From contig MPNJ01000006.1 in the NCBI GenBank assembly GCA_002238965.1, positions 124,001 to 188,000 of the forward strand: a stretch of 64,000 bases of DNA, read 5' to 3'. The stretch is from Nitrospinae bacterium bin107 (GTDB lineage Bacteria > UBA8248). Shown here piece by piece: positions 37,049 through 46,100 of this stretch; positions within the stretch are counted from its first letter, which is position 1; every line of letters begins with the position of its first letter. The position numbers were made by a program, and so were the translations under genes. The notes under the pieces were generated by a model. That model worked only from the letters and a program-made list of their open reading frames with translations, searched no databases and was not told the origin of the DNA.

Positions 37049-37726
37049 ATGACGCTATCTGCTGAAACGCTCGCGAAGCTGAGAGCGATCGACACGCCCA
37101 CGGTGTCGAACGCGGTGGAATCCTTCGGCGTGAGACCCCGGACGCTGGGCCACACCGACGCGAGTATTAAGTGCATGTTCCCCGAGATGGGCGTGGCGCT
37201 CGGCTACGCCGTGACGTTCACGACGGGCGAATACGCGCCCGGCGAGGAGCGGACGCACACTTCAAGAATCGCGCTCTATGAGGCCGTGGCGGCCGCGCCC
37301 AAGCCCTGTGTTCTGGTGCAGCAGGACGTCGGCCCCAAGCCGCTCTCGGCGTGTCTCTGGGGGGAGATCATGTCGAACCTGTTCTCGCGCCTGGGAGCCG
37401 AGGGCGTGGTGACGGACGGGGTGGTGCGCGATATCGAGGAGATGCGCAAGGCGGGCTTCAAGACCTGGTGCGCGGGCATGACGGTATCGCGCGGCGACGT
37501 GCGCGTTGTGGCGGTGAACACGCCGGTCGCCGTCGGCGGGATGGCCGTGGCGCCGGGCGACCTGATCCACGCGGACGGTGGCGGCGCCCTCGTGGTGCCG
37601 AAAGAAATCGCGGCGGAGGTTCCCGCCGCCGCCGAGCGCGTGCTCGCCAAGGAAGCCGATCTCCTCGACGCCATCCGCGCGGATGACTTCAGCCTGGACG
37701 ACCTGGTGCGGCGGTTTTATTCGTGA
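37049..37726 (+). CDS. RraA-family protein (4-hydroxy-4-methyl-2-oxoglutarate aldolase-like)
   Basis: The 225-residue protein matches the RraA/HMG-aldolase fold. It has RAIDTPTVSNAVESFGVRP, LWGEIMSNLFSRLGAEGVVTDGVVRDIEEM in parts and the GDLIHADGGGALVVPKE C-terminal signature. The GxxGxxTDGxxRD-type segment required for metal and substrate binding is intact (GAEGVVTDGVVRD). Family members are aldolases, oxaloacetate decarboxylases or RNase E regulators; a metabolic role is more likely here. Confidence 0.87.
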   Translation: MTLSAETLAKLRAIDTPTVSNAVESFGVRPRTLGHTDASIKCMFPEMGVALGYAVTFTTGEYAPGEERTHTSRIALYEAVAAAPKPCVLVQQDVGPKPLSACLWGEIMSNLFSRLGAEGVVTDGVVRDIEEMRKAGFKTWCAGMTVSRGDVRVVAVNTPVAVGGMAVAPGDLIHADGGGALVVPKEIAAEVPAAAERVLAKEADLLDAIRADDFSLDDLVRRFYS

Positions 37727-37762
37727 GGGAGGACCACCCGGCATATCCGTAAGCAATCCTGC

Positions 37763-37790
37763 GTAGGGACAGGTCGCGACCTGTCCCTAC
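37763..37790. repeat. Perfect 28-base palindrome, GTAG-flanked REP-like
   Basis: The 28 bases beginning GTAGGGACAGGTCG are an exact palindrome with no loop. The GTAG at the 5' foot of the hairpin is the hallmark of REP elements served by RAYT transposases. The sequence to its left is repeated beside the RAYT remnant at 42.8 kb. Confidence 0.75.
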
Positions 37791-37856
37791 TGAAATTCCA
37801 TATTCTTCTGACAATTCCTGGAAAATTGATTTCTTCTTTACGGAATCTTCCGCCCC

Positions 37857-38480
37857 CTATCCACCGGCGAGCCAGCTCTCGGCGGCTTCGCGCACTTCGG
37901 CTTCCTTCTCCGTTCTGGCGATGGTGATCCCCTCCGGAGGCGTCTGTCCCGTCCGCGCGTTCCGCCAGCAGTGGTAGCGGATGTTCAAGGGATATTGCTC
38001 GAGGTTCATGTCCTCGTAGAAGGAATCCGGTATTTCCCGGGGATTGTGCGCGTCCATGCGGTCCTTCTCGTAGATGGCCGTGCGGTTGAAGATCCGCCAT
38101 CTGCCGTCGCGCTTTTCCACCTGGTCGAGGTAACAGCTCCAGGTGTGGAAATCGAAGGCGTAGCCGTCCAGGAGACGCCGGTTGTGGAGAATGACGTCGT
38201 ACTCGATGATCGCGCGCTCCCCGTTCAGCCGCACCCTCGGGTTCGCGTTGACGTGCTTGGTGAACTCCTGCACGTCGCGCGAGGCCATCATCTTCACGGA
38301 GCGCTCGATGAATTCATCCACCGGGCCGGAGTGCCAGCTCACCGTCACGCATCCGTCGGGGTGGTAGCAGTCCCGGAGCGTCTCCCAGTCGCCCTTGTCG
38401 CGCGAGTAACAGGCTGCGGCGACGACTTCCTGAATCTCGAATTTATCGAGCATGTTCTGCAGTCTTTCGGAATCCGGCAT
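37857..38480 (-). CDS. SnoaL-like / NTF2-fold protein
   Basis: The 207-residue protein has the SnoaL_4-type pattern LDKFEIQEVVAAACYSRDKGDWETLRDCYHPDG (in parts), IIEYDVILHNRR and KRDGRWRIFNRTAIYEKDR. Members of this fold are small dehydratases, isomerases or ring-hydroxylating dioxygenase beta-subunit relatives; the function is open. GGAGG precedes the ATG at 38480; the frame to 38588 is unsupported. It lies downstream of the ABC binding-protein gene on the same strand, beyond a terminator. Confidence 0.82.
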   Translation of the reverse strand: MPDSERLQNMLDKFEIQEVVAAACYSRDKGDWETLRDCYHPDGCVTVSWHSGPVDEFIERSVKMMASRDVQEFTKHVNANPRVRLNGERAIIEYDVILHNRRLLDGYAFDFHTWSCYLDQVEKRDGRWRIFNRTAIYEKDRMDAHNPREIPDSFYEDMNLEQYPLNIRYHCWRNARTGQTPPEGITIARTEKEAEVREAAESWLAGG

Positions 38481-38559
38481 GGCGATCCTCCCGTTCCGGG
38501 CCGGCCTGCTCGCAGGCGTTTTCGGAGGTTCGAGTCGTTTCAGGGAAAACAGACGCAAA

Positions 38560-38596
38560 GCAGCCCCTCGCCCGATGAGGACGGACAAGGGGCTGC
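38560..38596 (-). terminator. Rho-independent terminator after the ABC binding-protein gene
   Basis: On the minus strand GCAGCCCCT and AGGGGCTGC form a nine-pair stem followed by TTTGCGTCTGTTTT. It lies just beyond the stop of the binding-protein gene at 38612 and would separate it from the SnoaL-like gene. Confidence 0.65.
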
Positions 38597-38611
38597 CGTG
38601 GGTTTACGTTT

Positions 38612-40150
38612 CTACTTTTCGAGATACGCCTTGCGCCAGTAAAGCCGCTCGCCGGGGTGGACGATCACACCTTTGAGCTTCTTGGATTTTCCGACCAGCA
38701 TGACTTCCTGCTTGAAGAAGACCCAGGGCGGATTGTCGATGACCATCTTCGCCGCCTTCTTGTACATCGCCTTGCGCTTGACCGGGTCGTTGACCTGGCG
38801 CGCCTCATCCACGATCTTCTCGAGTTCGGGGTTCTTGTAACGCGTGTAGTTCCCCGAGCGGCCGTGGGTGGCGGAGTGGAACTTGTTGTACATGACCATG
38901 TCCGGATCACCCGTGGATACGCCCCAGCCGTAGAGGAACATGGGCGCTTTGCCCTTCCGGACGGAGGGGGCGACGAGGCCCCAGGAGCCCGTGCGTAGCT
39001 TCGCCTGGATGCCCACGTTCGCCAGTTGGGCCTGAATGGCTTCGGCCGCGACCTTATCGGCCGTGTACCTGCCCGTGGGGTGCCAGAACTCGGTCTTGAA
39101 CCCGTTGGGATATCCCGCCTTCGCCAACAGCTCCTTGGCTTTTTTCGGGTTGTAGGAGTAGCCCATCTTTTCGAACTCGGGGTCATAACCCCAGACGGTC
39201 GGCCCGAAGGGTCCGCGGATGGGCCGTCCCACGCCGAGCATCACCTTCTCGATGATGGTCTTCGTGTCGATGGCGTAGTTCATCGCCTGGCGGACGATCG
39301 GGTTGTCGAATGGTTTATGCAGCATGCTCATTCCGATGAAGATCACCCGGAACAGGGGCGCCTTCACCAGGTCCAGCTTGGGGTCCTTGTCCACTTCGCC
39401 CAACTGCGCCGGGGGCAGGAACATGGCCAACTGGGCCTGGCCGGAGCGAAGCTGCAATACCCGCGTCGTGGCTTCGGGGACCAGCCGGAATTCCAGAACG
39501 TCGATCTTGGGTTTTCCGTCCCAGTAATCGGGGTTGGCCTTGAAGCGGATGTATTCACCCGCCACCCATTTCTCGAAGATGAACGGGCCGGTTCCGACCG
39601 GGTTGCGGCGGAAATTCTTGCCGTGCTTCTTGATGGCGGTGGGGCTGCCGATGGCGGCGACCGGCGTGCCGAGGTTCAGCAGGATGGGGGCGAAGGGATA
39701 CTTGAGCCCGATCTGGACCGTGTGGTCGTCGATCACGCTGACGTCCTTGATCATGGCGATCCATTTCCTGAGGCGGGCGCGCTTGTGGCTTCGCGTGCGG
39801 TCGAGATTGAACTTCACGGCCGCGGCGTTGAAGGGCGTGCCGTCGTGGAACTTGACCCCCTTGCGCAGCTTGAAGACGAGCGTGGTGGGGTTCTTGAACT
39901 CCCACGAAGTGGCGAGCCGGCCCTCGATTTTTCCGTCCAGGCGGTGAAAGGTCAGCGAGTCGTACAGGCTCGTCTGGACGTTCAGGTCCGCGGAACCGGC
40001 CGGGTGAAGGGCGTTGTCGAGACTCTTGGGCTCCGCTCCGTGTACGAAGACGACCTTGGACGCCGCCGATGAAATCCCCCACGTAAGGGCGATAGCCGCA
40101 ATGAACAGCACTGCGGCGCCAACGAATTTCCTGGTACTTGTGCTCAGCAT
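38612..40150 (-). CDS. ABC transporter substrate-binding protein, family 5 (peptide/nickel type)
   Basis: The 512-residue exported protein begins with a signal peptide (KFVGAAVLFIAAIALTWGISSAAS). It has the family-5 features TTLVFKLRKGVKFHDGTPFNAAAVKFN (in parts), VGTGPFIFEKW, NPDYWDGKPKID and PIVRQAMNYAIDTKTIIEKV. It probably captures oligopeptides or a similar ligand for the two permeases encoded divergently at 40956-42781. AAGGAGG favours the ATG at 40150 over those at 40156 and 40237. Confidence 0.92.
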   Translation of the reverse strand: MLSTSTRKFVGAAVLFIAAIALTWGISSAASKVVFVHGAEPKSLDNALHPAGSADLNVQTSLYDSLTFHRLDGKIEGRLATSWEFKNPTTLVFKLRKGVKFHDGTPFNAAAVKFNLDRTRSHKRARLRKWIAMIKDVSVIDDHTVQIGLKYPFAPILLNLGTPVAAIGSPTAIKKHGKNFRRNPVGTGPFIFEKWVAGEYIRFKANPDYWDGKPKIDVLEFRLVPEATTRVLQLRSGQAQLAMFLPPAQLGEVDKDPKLDLVKAPLFRVIFIGMSMLHKPFDNPIVRQAMNYAIDTKTIIEKVMLGVGRPIRGPFGPTVWGYDPEFEKMGYSYNPKKAKELLAKAGYPNGFKTEFWHPTGRYTADKVAAEAIQAQLANVGIQAKLRTGSWGLVAPSVRKGKAPMFLYGWGVSTGDPDMVMYNKFHSATHGRSGNYTRYKNPELEKIVDEARQVNDPVKRKAMYKKAAKMVIDNPPWVFFKQEVMLVGKSKKLKGVIVHPGERLYWRKAYLEK

Positions 40151-40402
40151 GTACATCCCTCCTTGGATAGGAATATCAGAGAAAAAGTTCCGACGCTTAA
40201 GTGCGCGCCGACCTCTGAAGCAACACTCTTGGTTCACCAGTTTGTAAGCTTGGCGTCCATTTTAGGTTTTACACGGCGAACATGCAATATGATGCGGCCT
40301 CTTTGCGGGGGTGGTGGGGAAGGGCCACAGAAGGAGCGCGCTGAATTTCACTCCCTTACTTGCAGAGAGTCAACCATACACTCCCCCCTTGAGGGTCGTG
40401 GC

Positions 40403-40628
40403 CGACACACGAGAGAGAAGAACCACTCCCCCCTTGAGGGTCGGGCATCCCGAGGGGAATGCCCGACAGTGAACTGAGGGCGCAAGCCCGAAAGTGAACT
40501 GGTGGGGGGTATAACTCGGAGTGGCGATAAAACGCGATTCACCCCCCACCGCATCAGCCTTCGCAAAAAACGCTCGGCTTCTGCGACTCCCCCTCAAGGG
40601 GGGAGTGGTTCTTCTCTCTCGTCTGTCG
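40403..40628. mobile_element. MITE with 38-bp terminal inverted repeats
   Basis: The 38-base ends (40403-40440 and 40591-40628) are inverted copies differing at one position. No reading frame of note lies between them. The interior folds into at least three hairpins: TCGGGCAT/ATGCCCGA (40441-40466), GGGC-GCAA-GCCC (40478-40489) and the ten-pair GGTGGGGGGT/ACCCCCCACC (40501-40510 with 40541-40550). A further left-end fragment sits at 40380-40395. Related copies lie at 48.3 and 49.1 kb and a solo end at 36.0 kb. Confidence 0.8.
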
Positions 40629-40680
40629 ATTACATGAGCCGAATCACGTAAACAAGTTTTTCCAACAAAGCCTTTAGCTG

Positions 40681-40857
40681 GCTGTTGAAAAAGCCGGAGA
40701 AGAAAATTTGTTTGTGTGTAGGGGCCGCATACATGCGGCCCACCCCGTCCGGCATGCGGGACGCATGTATGCGTCCCCTACACGGAAACGGCAATGATGC
40801 CGGAATGACGGCGGTGATCAATTCCGACCGAGCGGAGAGGACTCTTTTCAACAACCC
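40681..40857. repeat. Palindromic repeat bounded by GGYTGTTGAAAAG inverted ends
   Basis: The ends GCTGTTGAAAAAG (40681) and CTTTTCAACAACCC (to 40857) are inverted copies. Between them, 40718-40781 is a long imperfect palindrome starting GTAGGGG and ending CCCCTAC, made of two smaller hairpins. The same ends bound the 48191-49271 segment. The rest of the 806-base gap between the binding-protein and permease genes (40151-40955) holds the MITE and no gene. Confidence 0.6.
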
Positions 40858-40955
40858 GGGAAAGGCTGATCGGATCGTGCATTCGGTCCGGTTATGATAG
40901 CATCGAACCCTCTTTCAAAGTGATTTGGTTCTCTTGCGGGCGGGAAGGCGCGTTC

Positions 40956-41888
40956 ATGGTCGAATACATCGCGAGGAGAGTGGTCCTGCTCATCCCCGTT
41001 CTCATCGGCGTCTCGCTCGTCATCTTCCTCTCCATCCGGCTCGTTCCGGGAGACCCGGCCGAAGCCCTGGCGGGCGAATTCGCGGATGAGGAATACATCG
41101 CGGAAATACGCCGGATATACGGGCTGGACCAGCCCCTCCACGTCCAGTACGGCATGTTCATGAAGCGCGCCCTGCAGGGAGACCTGGGCCGCTCGATCCT
41201 CTCCGACAGGCCCGTGCTGGGCGAAGTCTGGTCCCGCTTCCTGAACACGCTTCAACTCGCTTTCTGGGCGGTGCTCCTCGCCACCATTGTGGGCCTGCTG
41301 GCCGGTGTGATCTCGGCGACGAACCCTTATTCGAAATTCGACTACGGCAGCATGGCGGGCGCGCTCCTGGGGATATCCATGCCTTCGTTCTGGTTCGGCC
41401 TTCTTCTGATGGCGTTTTTTTCCGTATATCTCGGGTGGCTGCCGGCGGGAGGAAAAGGCACGGCGGCGCACCTCATCATGCCGGTGGTCACGCTCGGCCT
41501 GACGGGGGCCGGCCTCATCGCGCGCATGACGCGCAACACCATGCTCGAGATCACCGGCAGCGAGTACATCACCACGGCGCGCTCGAAGGGCCTGGCGAGC
41601 GGAAAGGTCCATTACGTCCACGCGCTCAAGAACGCCATGCTGCCCGTCATCACCGTGATCGGCCTCCAGTCGGGATACCTGCTGGGCGGGTCGGTGATCA
41701 CCGAATCGGTGTTCGCCTGGCCGGGCCTGGGCCGCTACATCGTCGAGGCCATCAAGCTGCGCGACTACGCCGCGGTGCAGGGTTCGCTTCTCTTCTTCGC
41801 GCTCACGTTCGCCGTGGTGAACCTGACGGTGGACCTCCTCTACGCGATCTTCAACCCGCGCGTCCGCTACGGAGGGTCGGGCGAATGA
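40956..41888 (+). CDS. ABC transporter permease, DppB/OppB type
   Basis: The 310-residue inner-membrane protein starts MVEYIARRVVLLIPVLIGVS. It has the conserved RLVPGDPAEALAG periplasmic segment, about six helices, and the ATPase-contacting EAA loop around EYITTARSKGLASGKVHYVH followed by ALKNAMLPVI. It is the first permease of a peptide/nickel-type importer. The ATG at 40956 follows GGGAAGG. Confidence 0.93.
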   Translation: MVEYIARRVVLLIPVLIGVSLVIFLSIRLVPGDPAEALAGEFADEEYIAEIRRIYGLDQPLHVQYGMFMKRALQGDLGRSILSDRPVLGEVWSRFLNTLQLAFWAVLLATIVGLLAGVISATNPYSKFDYGSMAGALLGISMPSFWFGLLLMAFFSVYLGWLPAGGKGTAAHLIMPVVTLGLTGAGLIARMTRNTMLEITGSEYITTARSKGLASGKVHYVHALKNAMLPVITVIGLQSGYLLGGSVITESVFAWPGLGRYIVEAIKLRDYAAVQGSLLFFALTFAVVNLTVDLLYAIFNPRVRYGGSGE

Positions 41889-42781
41889 GCCAGGCCGCCG
41901 AAGTCGCAACCGGCATGCAGGAACTGGAAAGCGCGCCGATTCGCGGCATGTGGGAGGATACCCTGCGCCGTCTCCTCCGGCACCGCGTCGCCGTTGTGGG
42001 CTGCGTCTTCGTCTTCATATTCGTCGCGGTCTCACTCCTGGCGCCCGTCGTCGCCCCTTACGACCCCATTAAAGCGGATTTCCAGGCGGCGCTGAAAAAA
42101 CCCTCCCTCGAGCATCCTTTCGGAACGGACCATTTCGGGCGCGACGTGCTGAGCCGCATCATTTACGGCGCGCGCACCTCGCTCCTGATCGGGGTGTTCT
42201 CCGTGCTCATCGCCGCGTTCGGGGGCGTGCTGCTGGGGCTCGTCGGCGGATACATGGGGGGATGGCTCGACAACCTCATCATGCGGATCGTGGACGTCTC
42301 GCTCACCTTCCCGCGCATCCTGCTCTCCATTCTGCTCATCGCCATCATCGGCACGGGGATGGAGAACATCATGCTGGCGGTGGGCATCTTCGCCATCCCG
42401 ACCTACGCCCGGCTGGTCCGCAGTTCGGTGCTGGTGCTGAAAGAAACCGAATTCGTGGAAGCGGCCCAGGCCATCGGCGGCTCGAGCCGCCGCGTGCTGT
42501 TCCTGCACATCTTTCCGGGGACGCTCGGCCCCGTCGTCGTGCAGTCCACCTTCCTCATCGCGACCTCCATCCGCGTGGCGGCGGGCCTGAGCTTCCTGGG
42601 CATCGGGGTGCCCCCGCCCACGCCCGAATGGGGGACCATGCTCGCCGACGCCCGCTCCTACATGGCCCTGGCGCCGCACCTGCTCGCCATACCCGGCTTC
42701 GCCCTCATGGCGGTGGTGCTCTCCTTCAACCTGCTGGGCGACGGGCTGCGCGATGCGCTGGATCCCAAGCTGAGGAGGTAG
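41885..42781 (+). CDS. ABC transporter permease, DppC/OppC type
   Basis: The 298-residue partner permease has the N-terminal OppC domain (HRVAVVGCVFVFIFVAVSLL), the HPFGTDHFGRDVLSRIIYGAR motif in parts and the EAA loop EFVEAAQAIGGSSRRVLFLH, ending IFPGTLGPVVV. It overlaps the first permease gene by four bases (ATGA). No DppD/DppF ATPase follows; the next DNA is transposase remnant and repeats, so the operon may have been interrupted or the ATPases are elsewhere. Confidence 0.93.
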   Translation: MSQAAEVATGMQELESAPIRGMWEDTLRRLLRHRVAVVGCVFVFIFVAVSLLAPVVAPYDPIKADFQAALKKPSLEHPFGTDHFGRDVLSRIIYGARTSLLIGVFSVLIAAFGGVLLGLVGGYMGGWLDNLIMRIVDVSLTFPRILLSILLIAIIGTGMENIMLAVGIFAIPTYARLVRSSVLVLKETEFVEAAQAIGGSSRRVLFLHIFPGTLGPVVVQSTFLIATSIRVAAGLSFLGIGVPPPTPEWGTMLADARSYMALAPHLLAIPGFALMAVVLSFNLLGDGLRDALDPKLRR

Positions 42782-42850
42782 GGGGGTGAGGAGTTTAAGT
42801 ATTTTTTAACAACTGCACCGGGCGGCATATCTATAAGCAATTCTGTGTAA

Positions 42851-43099
42851 TTGCGACCTGTCCTTGCGGGTGAGGCGAATACCAAATCGTTGTCGGAATT
42901 GATCGGCGCGTTCAAAACCACGTCATCAAAACGAATACGCGAAAACGGTTTATCCTCCTTCAAATGGCAGCGCTCGTTTTACGACCACGTCATCCGCGAC
43001 GATGAAGACATGAACCGCATCCGGGAATACATTCGGGACAATCCGGCCAGGTGGGCGCTCGATGAGGATAACCCGGTGAATGGGGTGGGGGGTGAGTGA
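42851..43099 (+). pseudogene. Remnant of a REP-associated tyrosine transposase (RAYT, IS200/Y1 family)
   Basis: The frame encodes only the C-terminal part of a Y1 transposase: LSELIGAFKTTSSKRIRE, then FKWQRSFYDHVIRDDEDMNRIREYIRDNPARW (in parts), including the conserved YDHVIR tyrosine region. The N-terminal HUH domain is missing. The left flank (42826-42870) repeats the DNA beside the palindrome at 37.76 kb, and the right flank (43085-43115) contains GGTGGGGGG and GGGGGGAGT as in the MITE. Confidence 0.75.
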
Positions 43100-43108
43100 G
43101 GGGGGAGT

Positions 43109-46100
43109 TCATTTTCTATTGAAGGGAGATCCGCTTGAAACATTAATACACAGATCCAAACCCCTTACTGCGACCAAGAGTTCTGGGTTTTCTTCCATAA
43201 TCTCGTTCGCTATTCCTTGCAGCCAAGAGACGATTTCAGTTAAGTTCATCGGCTTGCCAGTGTACGGATTTTTCCATTTTCGATGTTCTCGCATACAAAT
43301 CAGAAGACATCCTGAACGACACCGCTCGTGGCTCAGATACTGTCCCACAAGTTGATTTCTCAAAGCTTTTTCCAATTGTGAACCACTCCATCGATTACTC
43401 TTGTCGTCCAGCTTGAGTTCAATTGTGGTTTCGATATCTTTGCATGAAGATGTCAGCCTAATATCGGTGCGCTTTTCTTCTACTTTCACGGCTTCTTGAT
43501 TCACTGTATAGGCGCTACAACTATGATCGTTGAGCCAGCCGGCGATATTCCGGCGCAGTTCTGGTTCTTCTTTCACGAGTTGAAGAGTTTTTCTGTTGGA
43601 AAACTCGCTTTCCTTGACGGAATGGAAGAAATCTTCCAGACGATTAAGCATAACATTGTGGATTGTCCGATTGTCTGATGGAATCAAATTCTGTTCATTA
43701 TCAAGAGATCGGAAAACTTCGAGCAGCATCGGTGTCGGTTCGCTTTCCTTCTCAGCCACTTCTACGGCCTTTTGCCGCAGACGATCTTTCATGCCCGCGA
43801 AATTATCCATGCCGGCGAGTCGGAGTAATTTATCGTGGGTCTGTTGCCCACCCAATTCTACGAGTTGTTCAAACAATAAACTCCGCGCTCCTTCGGCATG
43901 GTCGCGAGCACCAGGAGAGTATACGCCATCGTGTCGGATATCAGATGATGGGTGAACGACTTCGAAAGCACGGATGACGAGTTGAAAAAGAATGTCCGAC
44001 CTTTTTTCGATTGGTATTGACGAGAAATTCGGTCTGCTTCCGGCATGATACCGATCCCCGAACACCGTACCGAAGATCAAAACGGCATCTGTTGCGTCGG
44101 TTTCGTCTTCAAGGTCGGTGGTTGCCTGCAGGATATGGCAACACCCATCGGCAATATCGAGTGCCATCAAGGCCCGCAACCACGCCGCCTTGTCTTCGAT
44201 GGTTAGGTCTGGCCTTTTTAGATGATGAGCCGCGTGGGATGATGCAGCTTTTACGGTGGCATCTGAACCAAAACCGGCGATCAGCCCGACAGAATATCCT
44301 AACGCATCCCGGGTTTGGTTCGTCATCTCGCACGGCCAGTTGGCGAGAGCCTTTCCCAAGAATTCGGCTGCTTCTTTCTTGATTTTATCCGTCCCGTAAA
44401 CATACAGATCATGCAGTAATGGACAATCGCCACACTCCGGCATTAGTGAGATTTGCACCGCGAGTTCTTCGATGATTACCTCGCGAACCGCTTCTGGTTT
44501 TGCTTTTTCAAGCGCAGGGAAGTACGTAGCGAAACCGTTCAATTCCAACATGGAAATTCGCGCGGCGAGTTTAGCGTCGTGCTCCGTCAGCTTATCAGCC
44601 CAATCAGGATCTTCAGCTTCGCAAGCAACCGCCATCAGAGCCTGGAGCCAGATTATTGGATAGCTGTTTCTATTTTCCGCTTCTCGTTCGCTCCGGAGTT
44701 TAGGCTGAACACCACGCCAAAACCCAGAAAGCGACGGTCTAAGAAGTTGCAAAAACTTATCGGAAAAAGCCTCGCGGATTTTCTTAGCATCCCAATAAAC
44801 CCAGTAGTTACTTGCATCTTTATCTTGGCGTAACCACTGAAATAGATTCCAAAGAGTATTTTCCTGTCTGTCATCAGCCAACATTCCTTCGGGGTCGCTC
44901 TGAATTTCCCGGCGCCATGTTTCCCAACCGGCGAGCCTCTTCTTCTCTTTCCTTTCTTGTTTCTTCTTCCATTCTTCATGTTCTTGATCATATTCGCTAG
45001 GTTGGTTTGCGGGTGGTGGATTCATGTATATTTCATATTCTTCGATGAGTTCCGGCATGTCGGAAATTCGAGAACGAACACCATCTGAAATTTCGTTATC
45101 GCCAGTCGCTCGCCAAACATCCATCAAGGCGAAGAAAGCGACAGGACGCCGATCCTCCTGCGCAGTTTCTTCCAAGGCTGTAAACAACCAAGGGATATCC
45201 GCTATCGTTATTGAACCCAAGATGCTGTCGTATCCAACCTCCTGCACATAGCGTAACCGTGGTTTTCTCGCCGGCTCTAGCTCATCCGCGAGAGACAATG
45301 ACGCCCAGAAATATGCTTCGCGTAGCCGAACATCCTCTTTGATGCGAGAGCAGATACTTTCAGTATCTTTCCTAGCAATGATGGATTGTTTCCGTTCACC
45401 GAAATGCAGCGCTATTGCGGCAGACCAAGCCCAATCCGAAATTTCCTCTAATGAGGAGATATCCGTATCACGTGCGCAGGCGGCCAGAATAGCATCGGTG
45501 AAATGATCAAATTCGGAATGACTTTCATACAGTTTGCAATCGGCTCTTCTTTTTTCCCACACTTCCTTGGAAAAAGCCTCTCGGAGCGAGCGCGCTTGGT
45601 CAATTCCGACTTCCTCACGATGAATGAGCGAATACAGTGCGAAGCCTAACCCGTGCACGGTATTTGGGGTTTCCTTGGCTTGCTTCGCGAGTGCAACAAT
45701 TTCGTCTATGCTCAAGCTCTTGGGATACAGTTCCGGGATGACTGAATAGACTAACTTTGTAGGCCATTGTTCGTTCAACAGCGCCTGACCCAACTTGCGC
45801 TTCTGCTCGAGAATTCCGGCCGCAAGAACTCCAAGACAGGCGTAGACGCGATGATAAATTGGCAGGTTCGTGTCGAACGCGGCCTCATAAGAAAGGTGCG
45901 CACAAGCAGGCAAGGGGGTAAGCCTAATTAGCTGTAACAGCAACTCACGAGTCCCATAACCCGAATACGCTTTGGACCATAATTCTTCAACGACGGGACT
46001 TAAGTCATCGTGTCCGAGCCTCGCCACGTCGTTGTAACTCACGCCGACCCCGTGAACACCATCTCCCTCGTAGGATGAGACGAAACATCGCAGAATATTT

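Noticed and set aside
40848-41909. 353-residue open frame antisense to the first permease
   Set aside because: Arg/Glu/His-rich shadow of a membrane protein gene.
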